From contig NZ_FYDL01000011.1 in NCBI RefSeq assembly GCF_900187505.1, positions 1 through 64,000 of the forward strand: a stretch of DNA of 64,000 bases, read 5' to 3'. The position numbers and the translations under genes were made by a program. Position 1 is the stretch's first letter, and the number at the start of each line of letters is the position of its first letter. The notes under the pieces are model-generated. The model ran no database searches. It saw only the letters and a program-made list of their open reading frames with translations, and was not told the DNA's origin. Positions 42,448-52,142 of the stretch are shown here, one piece after another. This DNA comes from Pseudomonas sp. Irchel s3h17 (GTDB lineage Bacteria; Pseudomonadota; Gammaproteobacteria; Pseudomonadales; Pseudomonadaceae).

Positions 42448-43551
42448 CTAGCTTAGGCGTGCATACCAGCGTCCGCCTTCGCACACCGCTCGCCCATCCA
42501 TTTCCAGCTCGGTCAGTGCGACCAGGACCTTGGGTAAGGGCCAACCAACTGCATCGGCCAGGGCTTCGCTGGTATGCGCCGCCGCAAACAGCAGGCACAG
42601 CAGCGGGTGCTCGACAGGTTCCGGTGCCCCTGTGGATAACGGCAGATATTGCCAACCGCGCAGGCCTTCGAGAATGTGCTCGATGGTTTCCACCAGCACC
42701 GCGCCATCGCGAATCAATTGATGACAGCCACGGGCAGCGGGGTGATGGATCGACCCTGGAATCGCGTAGACCTCGCGCCCTTGCTCCGCCGCCAGCCTTG
42801 CCGTGATCAACGAGCCGCTGGCGACGCTGGCCTCGACCACCAGCACGCCGAGGGACAAGCCACTGATGATCCGGTTGCGGCGCGGGAAGTTGCTGGCGTG
42901 CGGACCGGCATCCAGCGGGAACTCGGAAACCACTGCACTGCCGTGCGCGAGCATCGCGTCAAAAATTCGCCGATTACGCTGTGGATAAAATTTTTCCAGG
43001 CCCGTGCCGAGCACCCCGACCGTTTGCCCTCCGACATCCAGGGCGGCTTGATGGGCGACGGCATCGATACCCAGCGCCAGGCCGCTGGTGATGACAAAAC
43101 CGGCGCCCGCCAGGCTGCGCGAAAATGCCACGGCGGTGTCCATTCCCGGTCTCGATGCGCGCCGGCTGCCGACGATCGCCAATTGCGGTTTGTCCAGGAT
43201 CGCGGGGGCCCCCGCGACAAACAACAGCGGGGGCGGATCACTGATCTCGGCCAGCAATGCCGGGTAGCCTGGCTGGCCAAGCATCAATAAATGCTGGTCC
43301 TCATGCTCTAGCCAGGCCAATGCGTGATAGGCAGCATCACGAATCAGCGGACTGCGCCGGGCCTCGGCACACGCCATCGGCAACCCCAGGGCACGCCAGG
43401 CACTGGCCGGCGCACTGATGGCTTTGGAGGCCGAGCCAAAGGCATCAAGCAGCTTTTGAAACCGTCGCGGGCCGAGCTCCGGCAGGCAATGCAAACGTAA
43501 ACGGGCTTCCAGTTCCGCCGGTGAAACCGACCCGCATGCAGACTGCGACAT
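42448..43551 (-). CDS. dprA: DNA processing protein DprA
   Basis: 367 residues. The Rossmann-like core has VGSRRASRPG, SGLALGIDAVAHQAALD, GLEKFYPQRNRRIFD and SLITARLAAEQGREVYAIPG. A C-terminal winged helix (about 300-360) is present. DprA loads RecA on incoming single-stranded DNA during transformation and is found widely. Ribosome site GGATGATC. It is between the LysM gene and tsaC. Confidence 0.95.
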   Translation of the reverse strand: MSQSACGSVSPAELEARLRLHCLPELGPRRFQKLLDAFGSASKAISAPASAWRALGLPMACAEARRSPLIRDAAYHALAWLEHEDQHLLMLGQPGYPALLAEISDPPPLLFVAGAPAILDKPQLAIVGSRRASRPGMDTAVAFSRSLAGAGFVITSGLALGIDAVAHQAALDVGGQTVGVLGTGLEKFYPQRNRRIFDAMLAHGSAVVSEFPLDAGPHASNFPRRNRIISGLSLGVLVVEASVASGSLITARLAAEQGREVYAIPGSIHHPAARGCHQLIRDGAVLVETIEHILEGLRGWQYLPLSTGAPEPVEHPLLCLLFAAAHTSEALADAVGWPLPKVLVALTELEMDGRAVCEGGRWYARLS

Positions 43552-43630
43552 AAGATCATCCTTGATCGTGAGTGGCCTGTAGAGCCGGGAACAAGCTGTG
43601 GATAAGTCTGTTGGTAACTTGTTGAGTCTT

Positions 43631-44656
43631 TTACGGATTGCGTACCTTGTCCATCACCGCCAGGGATCGTGAAGCACTGAGCACCAGGCCATAGCTGAGC
43701 TTTTCGTAGGTCCGGAAAACCATCAACAGACCGGCGCGCTCATCGGGCATTTTCACTTCATCGCCGGCCACTCGGTCGCGCACGGTCTCACCGGTCTTCA
43801 TCACCGCCAACACGTTGCCTTCGGTCAACCCGTCGCGACGCCCCTTGTTGAGGGTCACCACATCCAGCACACCGATCTGGGTCACGCCCCGCGGCACGTC
43901 GATGATCAAGCCCTGAACCTCGGCGTCGGGGGCCGTGGGCATGAAGGTCGAATTGATCGCCCGTACCTCGCCACTCAACAGCCGATCACCGAGTCGAACC
44001 TCCTGGGTAATGCGCTGCAAGGCGAGGGTGGTGATATCACCCTGGGTATCGATGATCTCGCCCGTGCCGATGTCATCGGCGTTGATGCCTAATAGCTCCT
44101 GGCTCTGCGGATCGGTGTACACCTTGCCCTGACGGAAGATGCCGTACACCGACTGCGCCGGATCAAAGGTACCGCGGGCGAACACCCGGTCACCGCCGCC
44201 ACTGAGCACCCGCTCGTCATCACCGGCCACGACGTAGGGCGCGCGGTCGAAATCCTGCGCCTTGTCGACGATGCGGTTGCCCAGCAGGAAGCTGTTGATC
44301 GCATGCAGCGGAATGCTGGCGATGGCGTCGACCACAGGTGCGCGACGAACCTGTGGTGAAAGCTTGACGGTGCCCCGCGAGGCGCCGCGATTGAGGGTCA
44401 GGCGTGGCTGCCCGTCGATGTAGACCAGCGACAGCGTGTCGCCGGGGTAGATGAGGTTGGGGGTTTCAATGTACGGGTTGACCTGCCAGAGCTCGGGCCA
44501 TTTCCAGGGCTCTCGCAGGTATTTGCCGGAGATGTCCCAGAGTGTGTCACCGGCCATGACGGTGTATTGCGCAGGAAAACCCTCGCGAAGTTGTACTTGC
44601 CCGTGTGCGAAACCGGCCGAGACCAGAAGCAGCAGGGCGAGTAGTGATTTCCTCAT
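43631..44656 (-). CDS. LysM-domain periplasmic protein
   Basis: 341 residues: a signal peptide (LLALLLLVSAGFAHG), then a LysM peptidoglycan-binding domain (YTVMAGDTLWDISGKYLREP, WPELWQVNPYIETPNLIYPG) and a long unassigned part rich in beta strands. It corresponds to the conserved LysM gene found before dprA in Pseudomonas. It is divergent from def. A cell-wall role is inferred from LysM. Confidence 0.9.
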   Translation of the reverse strand: MRKSLLALLLLVSAGFAHGQVQLREGFPAQYTVMAGDTLWDISGKYLREPWKWPELWQVNPYIETPNLIYPGDTLSLVYIDGQPRLTLNRGASRGTVKLSPQVRRAPVVDAIASIPLHAINSFLLGNRIVDKAQDFDRAPYVVAGDDERVLSGGGDRVFARGTFDPAQSVYGIFRQGKVYTDPQSQELLGINADDIGTGEIIDTQGDITTLALQRITQEVRLGDRLLSGEVRAINSTFMPTAPDAEVQGLIIDVPRGVTQIGVLDVVTLNKGRRDGLTEGNVLAVMKTGETVRDRVAGDEVKMPDERAGLLMVFRTYEKLSYGLVLSASRSLAVMDKVRNP

Positions 44657-44809
44657 GCGGTGAATCCCTTTATTATGTAGGTTCGCGTAAAACGCCAGAG
44701 CCTCTGTGGCTCGCTCCCCAGGGGCGACGTTTTACAGCCGTCGCCGGCCTCATCGCAGCCACCAGGCGATCGGCCCTGACCTTACTTCACACGTGCAGCA
44801 ATTACGCTT

Positions 44810-45316
44810 ATGGCCATTTTGAACATCCTCGAATTCCCCGACCCGCGCCTGCGTACGATCGCCAAACCGGTGACCGTAGTGGACGACGAAGTGCGGCAGT
44901 TGGTCGATGACATGTTTGAAACAATGTATGAAGCTCCAGGCATCGGCCTCGCAGCGACCCAGGTCAACGTGCACAAACGTATCGTGGTCATGGACCTGTC
45001 CGAAGACCGTAGCGAACCCCGGGTGTTCATCAACCCCGAATTCGAAACCCTGACCGACGAGATGGATCAGTATCAGGAAGGCTGCCTCTCGGTGCCGGGC
45101 TTCTATGAAAACGTCGATCGTCCGCAGAAGGTCAAGATCAAGGCCCTGGATCGCGACGGCAAGCCGTACGAGCTCATCGCCGAAGGCCTGTTGGCGGTGT
45201 GCATCCAGCATGAATGCGACCACCTGAACGGCAAATTGTTCGTCGACTACCTGTCAACGCTCAAACGCGACCGGATCAAGAAGAAGCTGGAAAAGCTCCA
45301 TCGCCAGAACGCTTGA
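44810..45316 (+). CDS. def: Peptide deformylase
   Basis: 168 residues. It removes the formyl group from new N-termini. All three motifs are present: GIGLAATQV, EGCLSVPG (metal ligand Cys92) and HECDHLNG (ligands His134 and His138, catalytic Glu135). No strong ribosome site is seen before the ATG at 44810. A terminator separates it from fmt. Confidence 0.97.
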   Translation: MAILNILEFPDPRLRTIAKPVTVVDDEVRQLVDDMFETMYEAPGIGLAATQVNVHKRIVVMDLSEDRSEPRVFINPEFETLTDEMDQYQEGCLSVPGFYENVDRPQKVKIKALDRDGKPYELIAEGLLAVCIQHECDHLNGKLFVDYLSTLKRDRIKKKLEKLHRQNA

Positions 45317-45330
45317 TTCCTTTCTTCCAA

Positions 45331-45359
45331 AGGCTTGCTGCGGCAAGCCTTTTTCTTTT
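45331..45359 (+). terminator. Intrinsic terminator between def and fmt
   Basis: AGGCTTGC / GCAAGCCT with a four-base loop followed by TTTTTCTTTT, 15 bases after the def stop. Confidence 0.88.
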
Positions 45360-45386
45360 GTGACCGTTTTGTAATCGAGAGTTTCA

Positions 45387-46346
45387 ATGACTGAGCCACT
45401 GCGCATCGTCTTTGCCGGCACCCCCGAATTTGCCGCCGAACACCTCAAGGCCCTGCTCGACTGCCCTTACGAGATCGTCGCGGTCTACACCCAGCCGGAC
45501 CGTCCGGCAGGTCGCGGGCAAAAACTGATGCCCAGCCCGGTCAAGCAACTGGCTCTGGAACACAACATCCCGGTGTTGCAACCGCCGACCTTGCGCAATG
45601 CCGAGGCTCAGGTAGAACTGGCGGCGCTGAAGCCAGACTTGATGGTGGTGGTCGCCTATGGCTTGATCCTGCCGCAAGTGGTGCTGGATATCCCGCGCCT
45701 GGGTTGCATCAACAGTCACGCCTCCCTGCTGCCACGCTGGCGCGGTGCGGCGCCGATCCAGCGCGCCGTCGAAGCGGGCGATGGTGAGAGCGGCGTGACC
45801 GTGATGCGCATGGAAGCCGGCCTGGACACCGGACCGATGCTGCTCAAGGTCAGCACACCGATCAACGCCCAGGACACTGGCGGCATGCTGCACGACCGCC
45901 TGGCCGAAATGGGCCCGCCCGCCGTGATCCAGGCCATTGCCGGGCTGGCAGCGGGGACGCTGGAGGGTGAAGTGCAGGACGACAGCCTCGCCACCTACGC
46001 CCACAAGTTGAACAAGGACGAGGCGCGCATCGACTGGAGTCGCCCGGCCGTTGAGCTGGAACGCCTGGTTCGGGCGTTCAACCCGTGGCCGATCTGCCAC
46101 AGCACGCTCAATGGCGAAGCCTTGAAAGTCCTCGCCGCCAGCCTGGCCGACGGCAAAGGCGCACCGGGCGAAATCCTCGGTGCCAGCAAGGACGGCTTGA
46201 TCGTTGCCTGCGGTGAGCAGGCGCTGTGCCTGACCCGCCTGCAATTGCCCGGTGGCAAGGCGCTTAACTTCAGCGATTTGTTCAACAGCCGTCGTGAGAA
46301 GTTCGCCATCGGTACCGTGCTCGGTCAAGCGGTGGACGCCCAATGA
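45387..46346 (+). CDS. fmt: Methionyl-tRNA formyltransferase
   Basis: 319 residues. It formylates initiator Met-tRNA from formyl-tetrahydrofolate. The catalytic block NSHASLLPRWRGAAPIQRAV and the FAGTPEFAAEHL start are clear. Its stop overlaps the rsmB start (ATGA), so the two are translationally coupled. Confidence 0.97.
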   Translation: MTEPLRIVFAGTPEFAAEHLKALLDCPYEIVAVYTQPDRPAGRGQKLMPSPVKQLALEHNIPVLQPPTLRNAEAQVELAALKPDLMVVVAYGLILPQVVLDIPRLGCINSHASLLPRWRGAAPIQRAVEAGDGESGVTVMRMEAGLDTGPMLLKVSTPINAQDTGGMLHDRLAEMGPPAVIQAIAGLAAGTLEGEVQDDSLATYAHKLNKDEARIDWSRPAVELERLVRAFNPWPICHSTLNGEALKVLAASLADGKGAPGEILGASKDGLIVACGEQALCLTRLQLPGGKALNFSDLFNSRREKFAIGTVLGQAVDAQ

Positions 46347-47653
46347 ATCCACGTCTGGCCGCCGCCAAGGCATTGGCTGCCGTTCTCAGCGGAAAAGCCT
46401 CGCTCAACAGTTCTTTGCCGACGCAAATGGACAAGGTCGAAGACCGCGACCGCGGCTTCACCCAGGACCTGGCCTTTGGTACTGCACGCTGGCAGCCACG
46501 TTTGTCGGCGCTGGCGAGCACGCTGCTGCAAAAACCGTTCAAGGCCGCCGATGCCGATGTCGAGGCGCTGCTGCTGGTGGGGTTGTATCAGCTGCTTTAC
46601 ACCCGAGTCCCGGCCCACGCGGCCATCGGCGAAACCGTGGGGTGCGCCGACAAGCTGAAAAAACCATGGGCCAAGGCCCTGCTCAACGCCGTATTGCGCC
46701 GCGCCCAGCGTGAGAGTGAAGCGCTGCTGGCCGAGCTTGAACACGACCCGGTGGTTCGCACCGCCCATCCGCGCTGGCTGCAAAAGTCCCTCAAGGCCTT
46801 CTGGCCCCAGCAGTGGGAAGCCATTTGCGCCGCGAACAACGCACACCCACCGATGATTCTGCGGGTCAACCGCCGCCATCATGCCCGCGATGCCTACCTC
46901 GCGTTGCTGGGCGATGCGGGCGTGGCGGCCCAGCCGTGCCCGTTCAGCCAGGACGGTATCGTGCTCGAGGAGCCAGGTGACGTGCGCAAGCTACCCGGCT
47001 TTGCCGAAGGCTGGATCAGCGTGCAGGACGAAGCCGCACAACTGGCCGCGGACCTGCTGGACCTGGCGCCAGGCCAACGGGTACTCGATGCCTGCTGCGC
47101 GCCGGGCGGCAAGACCTGTCACATTCTCGAAGTCGAGCCTGCGCTCGCGGGCGTGGTGGCGGTGGACCTGGAAGCTAAACGCCTGGTACGGGTGAAGGAA
47201 AACCTTGAGCGACTGGGGCTGAACGCCGAACTGATCGCCGCCGATGGCCGCGACACCCAAGCCTGGTGGGACGGCAAGCCGTTCCAGCGCATCCTGCTCG
47301 ATGCGCCATGCTCGGCCACTGGCGTGATTCGCCGCCATCCGGACATCAAGCTGACCCGTCAACCGGATGACATCGCGGCGTTGGCGGTGCTTCAGGGCGA
47401 ACTGCTCGATGCCCTGTGGCCGACCCTGGAAGTCGGTGGCATTCTGCTTTACGCCACCTGTTCCACATTGCCCACCGAGAACACCGAAGTCATCGAAGCC
47501 TTCCTGGGCCGCACCCCGGGTGCTCGCGAACTGGACATCGCCAGCCAGGCCGGCATCAAGCAACCCCACGGCCGCCAGTTGCTCGCGCAAGAAGGTGGGC
47601 ACGACGGGTTCTATTACGCCAAGCTGATCAAGATCGCCGCCACACGCGGCTAA
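46343..47653 (+). CDS. rsmB: 16S rRNA (cytosine-967-C5)-methyltransferase
   Basis: 436 residues: an N-terminal NusB-like RNA-binding domain (about 1-140) and a methyltransferase domain. SAM-binding CCAPGGKT, DAPCSATGVIRRHPDIK and the catalytic cysteine in YATCSTLPTENT are present. It overlaps fmt by four bases and is followed by trkA after 22 bases. Confidence 0.96.
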   Translation: MNPRLAAAKALAAVLSGKASLNSSLPTQMDKVEDRDRGFTQDLAFGTARWQPRLSALASTLLQKPFKAADADVEALLLVGLYQLLYTRVPAHAAIGETVGCADKLKKPWAKALLNAVLRRAQRESEALLAELEHDPVVRTAHPRWLQKSLKAFWPQQWEAICAANNAHPPMILRVNRRHHARDAYLALLGDAGVAAQPCPFSQDGIVLEEPGDVRKLPGFAEGWISVQDEAAQLAADLLDLAPGQRVLDACCAPGGKTCHILEVEPALAGVVAVDLEAKRLVRVKENLERLGLNAELIAADGRDTQAWWDGKPFQRILLDAPCSATGVIRRHPDIKLTRQPDDIAALAVLQGELLDALWPTLEVGGILLYATCSTLPTENTEVIEAFLGRTPGARELDIASQAGIKQPHGRQLLAQEGGHDGFYYAKLIKIAATRG

Positions 47654-47675
47654 ACGGTTTTAAGGGAGTGACTGG

Positions 47676-49049
47676 ATGAAGATCATCATCCTCGGCGCAG
47701 GTCAGGTTGGCGGTACGCTGGCAGAACACCTGGCCAGCGAAGCGAATGACATCACCGTGGTCGACACCGACGGCGAACGCCTGCGCGACCTCGGCGATCG
47801 CCTCGACATTCGGACGGTGCAAGGGCGCGGCTCGTTGCCGACCGTGCTCCGTCAGGCAGGCGCCGATGACGCCGACATGCTGGTCGCGGTGACCAACAGC
47901 GACGAAACCAACATGGTCGCCTGCCAGGTCGCCCACACGCTGTTCCACACGCCGACCAAGATCGCCCGGGTTCGCGAAGCCGCGTACCTGACCCGCGCCG
48001 GCCTGTTCGACAACGATGCGATTCCGGTGGACGTGTTGATCAGCCCGGAACAAGTGGTGACCAACTACATCAAGCGCCTGATCGAACACCCCGGTGCCCT
48101 GCAGGTGATCGACTTCGCCGAGGGCAAGGCCCAACTGGTGGCGGTCAAGGCGTACTACGGCGGGCCGCTGGTGGGTCATCAACTGCGTCAATTGCGCGAG
48201 CACATGCCCAACGTCGACACCCGCGTCGCGGCGATTTTCCGACGCGATCGCCCCCTCCTGCCGCAAGGCGATACGGTGATCGAAGCCGACGACGAAGTAT
48301 TTTTCATCGCCGCCAAAGAGAACATTCGCGCGGTGATGAGCGAAATGCGCCGCCTCGATGAAAGCTACAAACGCATTGTGATCGCTGGTGGCGGGCAGAT
48401 CGGCGAGCGTCTGGCCGAAGCCATCGAAAGCCGTTACCAAGTGAAGATCATCGAAATGAACCCGGCGCGCTGCCGCTACCTGTCGGACACCCTCGACAGC
48501 ACGGTCGTGCTGCAGGGCAGTGCCTCGGACCGCGACTTGCTGCTGGAAGAGAACATCGCCGACGCCGATATCTTCCTGGCCCTGACCAACGACGACGAAG
48601 CCAACATCATGTCGTCGCTGCTGGCCAAGCGCCTGGGCGCGAAAAAGGTGATGACCATCATCAACAACCCGGCCTATGTCGACCTGATCCAGGGCGGTGA
48701 CATCGACATTGCCATCAGCCCCCAGCTGGCGACCATCGGTACCTTGCTGGCGCACGTACGTCGCGGCGATATCGTCAGCGTGCATTCCCTGCGACGTGGC
48801 GCGGCAGAAGCCATCGAAGCCATTGCCCATGGCGATATGAAGTCGAGCAAGGTCATTGGCAAGGCCATCGAAAACATCGCCTTGCCGCCTGGCACCACCA
48901 TCGGCGCGATCATTCGCGACGAAAAAGTGCTGATCGCCCACGACGACACCGTGATCGAAGCGGGCGACCACGTGATTCTGTTCCTTGTGGATAAAAAGCA
49001 CATTCGCGATGTGGAGAAGTTGTTCCACGTGGGCCTGAGCTTCTTCTGA
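47676..49049 (+). CDS. trkA: Trk potassium uptake protein TrkA
   Basis: 457 residues, two tandem RCK units each with a Rossmann domain (IILGAGQVGGTLAEHLA and IVIAGGGQIGERLAEAI) and a TrkA-C domain. It is the cytoplasmic NAD-binding regulator of TrkH/TrkG potassium channels. A GGGAGTG site precedes the ATG. A REP pair follows the stop. Confidence 0.97.
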   Translation: MKIIILGAGQVGGTLAEHLASEANDITVVDTDGERLRDLGDRLDIRTVQGRGSLPTVLRQAGADDADMLVAVTNSDETNMVACQVAHTLFHTPTKIARVREAAYLTRAGLFDNDAIPVDVLISPEQVVTNYIKRLIEHPGALQVIDFAEGKAQLVAVKAYYGGPLVGHQLRQLREHMPNVDTRVAAIFRRDRPLLPQGDTVIEADDEVFFIAAKENIRAVMSEMRRLDESYKRIVIAGGGQIGERLAEAIESRYQVKIIEMNPARCRYLSDTLDSTVVLQGSASDRDLLLEENIADADIFLALTNDDEANIMSSLLAKRLGAKKVMTIINNPAYVDLIQGGDIDIAISPQLATIGTLLAHVRRGDIVSVHSLRRGAAEAIEAIAHGDMKSSKVIGKAIENIALPPGTTIGAIIRDEKVLIAHDDTVIEAGDHVILFLVDKKHIRDVEKLFHVGLSFF

Positions 49050-49067
49050 CCCCCGACCGACGCTCAG

Positions 49068-49201
49068 CTGTGGCGAGGGAGCTTGCTCCCGCTCGGCTGC
49101 GAAGCAGTCGTAAAACCTTTGATCGCGGATTGTCAGGTATAACCCGGATTACGGATTGCGACCGCTTCGCGCTCGAGCGGGAGCAAGCTCCCTCGCCACA
49201 G
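49068..49201. repeat. REP-type inverted repeat pair
   Basis: CTGTGGCGAGGGAGCTTGCT and its inverse copy ending CCCTCGCCACAG enclose about 70 bases. It is nearly identical in arms to the pair at 145, between trkA and the TPR gene. Confidence 0.8.
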
Positions 49202-49234
49202 AAGCCATTTACTTCCAATTGAAGGACATTACCC

Positions 49235-49549
49235 ATGCTCGAATCCCTGGAAAAAATGCTCGCCAAGGGTGTGGATAACTCGCTGTTGCGGTTCGGGCTG
49301 GGCAAGGGTTATCTGGATCTTGGGGAAAATGCCAAGGCTGCCGAACATTTCCAGCGCTGCGTCGAATTCGATCCGAAATACTCCGCGGCCTGGAAGCTAT
49401 TGGGCAAGGCCCATCTGGCGCTGAAGGATTATCCCGCCGCGCGCCAAGCCTGGGAACAGGGGCTTGAAGCCGCCCGCGTCCATGGCGACAAGCAGGCGGA
49501 AAAGGAAATGACCGTGTTTCTGAAGAAGCTCGAACGCCAGGCGCAGTGA
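49235..49549 (+). CDS. Tetratricopeptide-repeat protein
   Basis: 104 residues with about two TPR units: NSLLRFGLGKGYLDLGENAK with AEHFQRCVEFDP, and YSAAWKLLGKAHLALKDYPA with ARQAWEQGLEAA. It corresponds to the short conserved TPR gene near trkA in Pseudomonas. Probably a protein-interaction module; partner unknown. Confidence 0.88.
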   Translation: MLESLEKMLAKGVDNSLLRFGLGKGYLDLGENAKAAEHFQRCVEFDPKYSAAWKLLGKAHLALKDYPAARQAWEQGLEAARVHGDKQAEKEMTVFLKKLERQAQ

Positions 49550-49619
49550 CTACGCTGCGCCTGGCCTGCGGGAGCCGACGGCACCTGTGGCAGGTTATCC
49601 ACAGGTCGGTCCGGTGAAC

Positions 49620-50507
49620 TCAATACCAGCGCGCTTCACCCGGCGGGCGTTTCTTGAAGCGCTTCATGCTCCACAGGTACTGGCTCGGATAAGCGCGCAC
49701 GTACCGCTCGACCACCTGGCTCATCGCCGCGCAGGAGGTCTCGGTATCGGTGCTGTACATGGCCTCTGGCGCCGCTTCCAGGATCACTTTGTAACCTGAA
49801 CCATCCGGCAGGCGCAGGGCATGCAGGAACACACCAACGGCTTTGCCGCCGGCCAGCATGTTTGGCACAAACTTGCTGGTCAGGGCCTTGGTGGCGAAGA
49901 AGGGCACGAAGATACCGGCGGATTCGGCCGGCTCCGGGTCGGCCGGAATGCCAACAGCCCCGCCTTTGCGGACTTCCTTGATGACACTGAGGATGCCTTC
50001 CTTGGTCGAAGCGGCAACCCGGTTGCCCAACTGCACCCGTTGCTTGCGCAGCAACTCGTCCACAGCCTTGAGCTTGGGCGGACGGTAGAAAATGATCGGT
50101 TTGCACTGGCTGCAGTAAAAATGGTTCAGCACTTCCCAGTTGCCCAGATGGCTGGTGATGCCGACCACGCCCTTGCCCGAGGCCAGCGCCGCCTTGAGCA
50201 CATCGAGGCCTTCGACTTCACGCACCAGGTCGATGGAGCGCTGGGCCGGCCAGATCCAGGCGCAGGCGCTTTCGGTCAGGGATTTACCGATGTCCTTGAG
50301 GCTCTGCCCGACCAGGCGTTCGCGCTCGGCGGCGTCCATTTCAGGGAAGCACTTGGCGAGGTTGATCCGCACCACGTCGCGGGAGCGGTTGGGGATTTTC
50401 CACATCATCCAGCCAATCGCGGCACCGACCGTTTGTACTGCCCACCACGGAAGCAGGGCAAACAACCGCAGAGCGCCTACCAGCAAGGCGCCTTTCAACT
50501 TATCCAC
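49620..50507 (-). CDS. Lipid A late acyltransferase (HtrB/LpxL type)
   Basis: 295 residues from a GTG at 50507 preceded by AGGAGTGACCT. A hydrophobic N-terminus anchors the protein. The acyltransferase motif is SHLGNWEVLNHF at about 118-129, with the conserved GIPADPEPAESAGIFVPFF later. Such enzymes add a secondary acyl chain to lipid A; some relatives act on other lipids. Pseudomonas usually has several copies, so lpxL-type is stated without a firm symbol. Confidence 0.88.
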   Translation of the reverse strand: MDKLKGALLVGALRLFALLPWWAVQTVGAAIGWMMWKIPNRSRDVVRINLAKCFPEMDAAERERLVGQSLKDIGKSLTESACAWIWPAQRSIDLVREVEGLDVLKAALASGKGVVGITSHLGNWEVLNHFYCSQCKPIIFYRPPKLKAVDELLRKQRVQLGNRVAASTKEGILSVIKEVRKGGAVGIPADPEPAESAGIFVPFFATKALTSKFVPNMLAGGKAVGVFLHALRLPDGSGYKVILEAAPEAMYSTDTETSCAAMSQVVERYVRAYPSQYLWSMKRFKKRPPGEARWY

Positions 50508-50549
50508 AGGTCACTCCTGATCTCTTGTGCTGTGTGCGAACCGCATATT

Positions 50550-51107
50550 CTAACCGCGCGCCGCCAAAGTGGCGTAACGATCACAATCGGTGGTGTGATC
50601 CATGACCATGCCCGATGCCTGCATCAGGGCATAACAAATGGTCGGCCCGACAAAGGTGAACCCGGCTTTTTTCAAGCCTTTGCTCATTTCCACGGCGACC
50701 GGCGTCACGGCCGGAACCTGACTGCGATCCTTGAAATGGTTGATCGCAGGCGCGTCCCCGACGAACGACCAGAGAAACGCCACCGGGTCTTCCAGCGCCA
50801 GCCAGGCCTGGGCATTGCGCCGGGCGGCGTTGAGTTTCAGTCGGTTGCGAATGATCCCCGGATCGAGCATCAGATCGTCTATTTCGGCGTCGCTCATCTG
50901 CGCCACGCGCTGCACGTCGAAGCCGAACAGTACCTCACGGTAGCGCTCGCGCTTCTTCAGTACGGTGATCCACGACAGGCCCGCCTGGAACCCTTCGAGC
51001 AAAAGCAACTCGAACAAGCGCTGCGCATCGCGTAGCGGTACGCCCCACTCCTGATCGTGATAAGCCATGTACAACGGATCGTCGGAACACCAAAAGCAGC
51101 GTGGCAT
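50550..51107 (-). CDS. tag: DNA-3-methyladenine glycosylase I
   Basis: 185 residues starting MPRCFWCSDDPLYMAYHDQE, the typical Tag N-terminus with the zinc-binding Cys and His. LLLEGFQAGLSWITVLKKR and the C-terminal GFTFVGPTICYALMQASGMV with HTTDC are family blocks. It excises 3-methyladenine from alkylated DNA. A much longer frame upstream (to 52187) is antisense to glyQ and was not used. It is divergent from glyQ with 81 bases between starts. Confidence 0.96.
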   Translation of the reverse strand: MPRCFWCSDDPLYMAYHDQEWGVPLRDAQRLFELLLLEGFQAGLSWITVLKKRERYREVLFGFDVQRVAQMSDAEIDDLMLDPGIIRNRLKLNAARRNAQAWLALEDPVAFLWSFVGDAPAINHFKDRSQVPAVTPVAVEMSKGLKKAGFTFVGPTICYALMQASGMVMDHTTDCDRYATLAARG

Positions 51108-51188
51108 AAGGCTCCAGGGGGCGTGCGCACGAACGAATCGGGTATACTCCCGCTCTTTAAATCGCAGCCCAAGAAACAGGTGAATTTC

Positions 51189-52142
51189 GTGAGCCAGCCT
51201 ACGCCAGCCGTGCGTACCTTCCAAGACTTGATCCTCGCCCTCCAGCAATACTGGGCCGAGCAAGGTTGTGTGGTACTTCAGCCCTACGATATGGAAGTAG
51301 GCGCCGGCACTTTCCATACTGCCACGTTCCTGCGCGCCATCGGCCCGGAAACCTGGAACGCCGCTTATGTGCAGCCCAGTCGTCGCCCGACTGACGGCCG
51401 CTACGGCGAAAACCCGAACCGTCTGCAGCACTACTACCAATTCCAGGTAGTCCTGAAGCCGAACCCGGACAACTTCCAGGAACTGTACCTGGGCTCCCTC
51501 AAGCACGTGGGCCTGGACCCGCTGGTGCATGACATTCGTTTCGTCGAAGACAACTGGGAATCGCCGACCCTCGGCGCCTGGGGTCTGGGCTGGGAAGTCT
51601 GGCTCAACGGCATGGAAGTGACCCAGTTCACCTATTTCCAGCAAGCGGGCGGCATCGAGTGCTACCCGGTGACCGGCGAGATCACCTACGGCCTGGAACG
51701 CCTGGCCATGTACCTGCAAGGCGTGGACTCGGTCTACGACCTGGTCTGGGCTGACGGCCCGATGGGCAAGGTGACCTACGGCGACGTGTTCCACCAGAAC
51801 GAAGTGGAGCAGTCGACCTACAACTTCGAGCACGCCAACGTCGAGAAGCTGTTCGAACTGTTCGACTTCTACGAAAGCGAAGCCAAGCGCCTGATCGAAC
51901 TCGACCAGCCACTGCCGCTGCCAAGCTACGAAATGGTGTTGAAGGCCTCGCACACCTTCAACCTGCTGGATGCGCGCCGGGCGATCTCGGTGACCGCGCG
52001 TCAGCAATACATCCTGCGTGTGCGCACCCTGGCGCGTTCCGTTGCGCAAGCCTACCTGCTGGCGCGCGCCAAGCTGGGCTTCCCGATGGCGACCTCGGAC
52101 CTGCGTGATGAAGTACTGGCCAAGCTGGAGGCTGCACAATGA
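51189..52142 (+). CDS. glyQ: Glycyl-tRNA synthetase alpha chain
   Basis: 317 residues from a GTG at 51189 (V-S-Q-P-T-P-A-V-R). Class II synthetase motifs are seen, including TFQDLILALQQYWAEQGC, MEVGAGTFHTATFLRAIGPE and YVQPSRRPTDGRYGENPNR. It makes the catalytic half of the alpha2beta2 enzyme. The stop overlaps the glyS start (ATGA). Confidence 0.97.
   Translation: MSQPTPAVRTFQDLILALQQYWAEQGCVVLQPYDMEVGAGTFHTATFLRAIGPETWNAAYVQPSRRPTDGRYGENPNRLQHYYQFQVVLKPNPDNFQELYLGSLKHVGLDPLVHDIRFVEDNWESPTLGAWGLGWEVWLNGMEVTQFTYFQQAGGIECYPVTGEITYGLERLAMYLQGVDSVYDLVWADGPMGKVTYGDVFHQNEVEQSTYNFEHANVEKLFELFDFYESEAKRLIELDQPLPLPSYEMVLKASHTFNLLDARRAISVTARQQYILRVRTLARSVAQAYLLARAKLGFPMATSDLRDEVLAKLEAAQ

Noticed and set aside
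47628..49028. A 466-residue frame opposite trkA
   Set aside because: Antisense shadow without motifs; TrkA is complete on the other strand.
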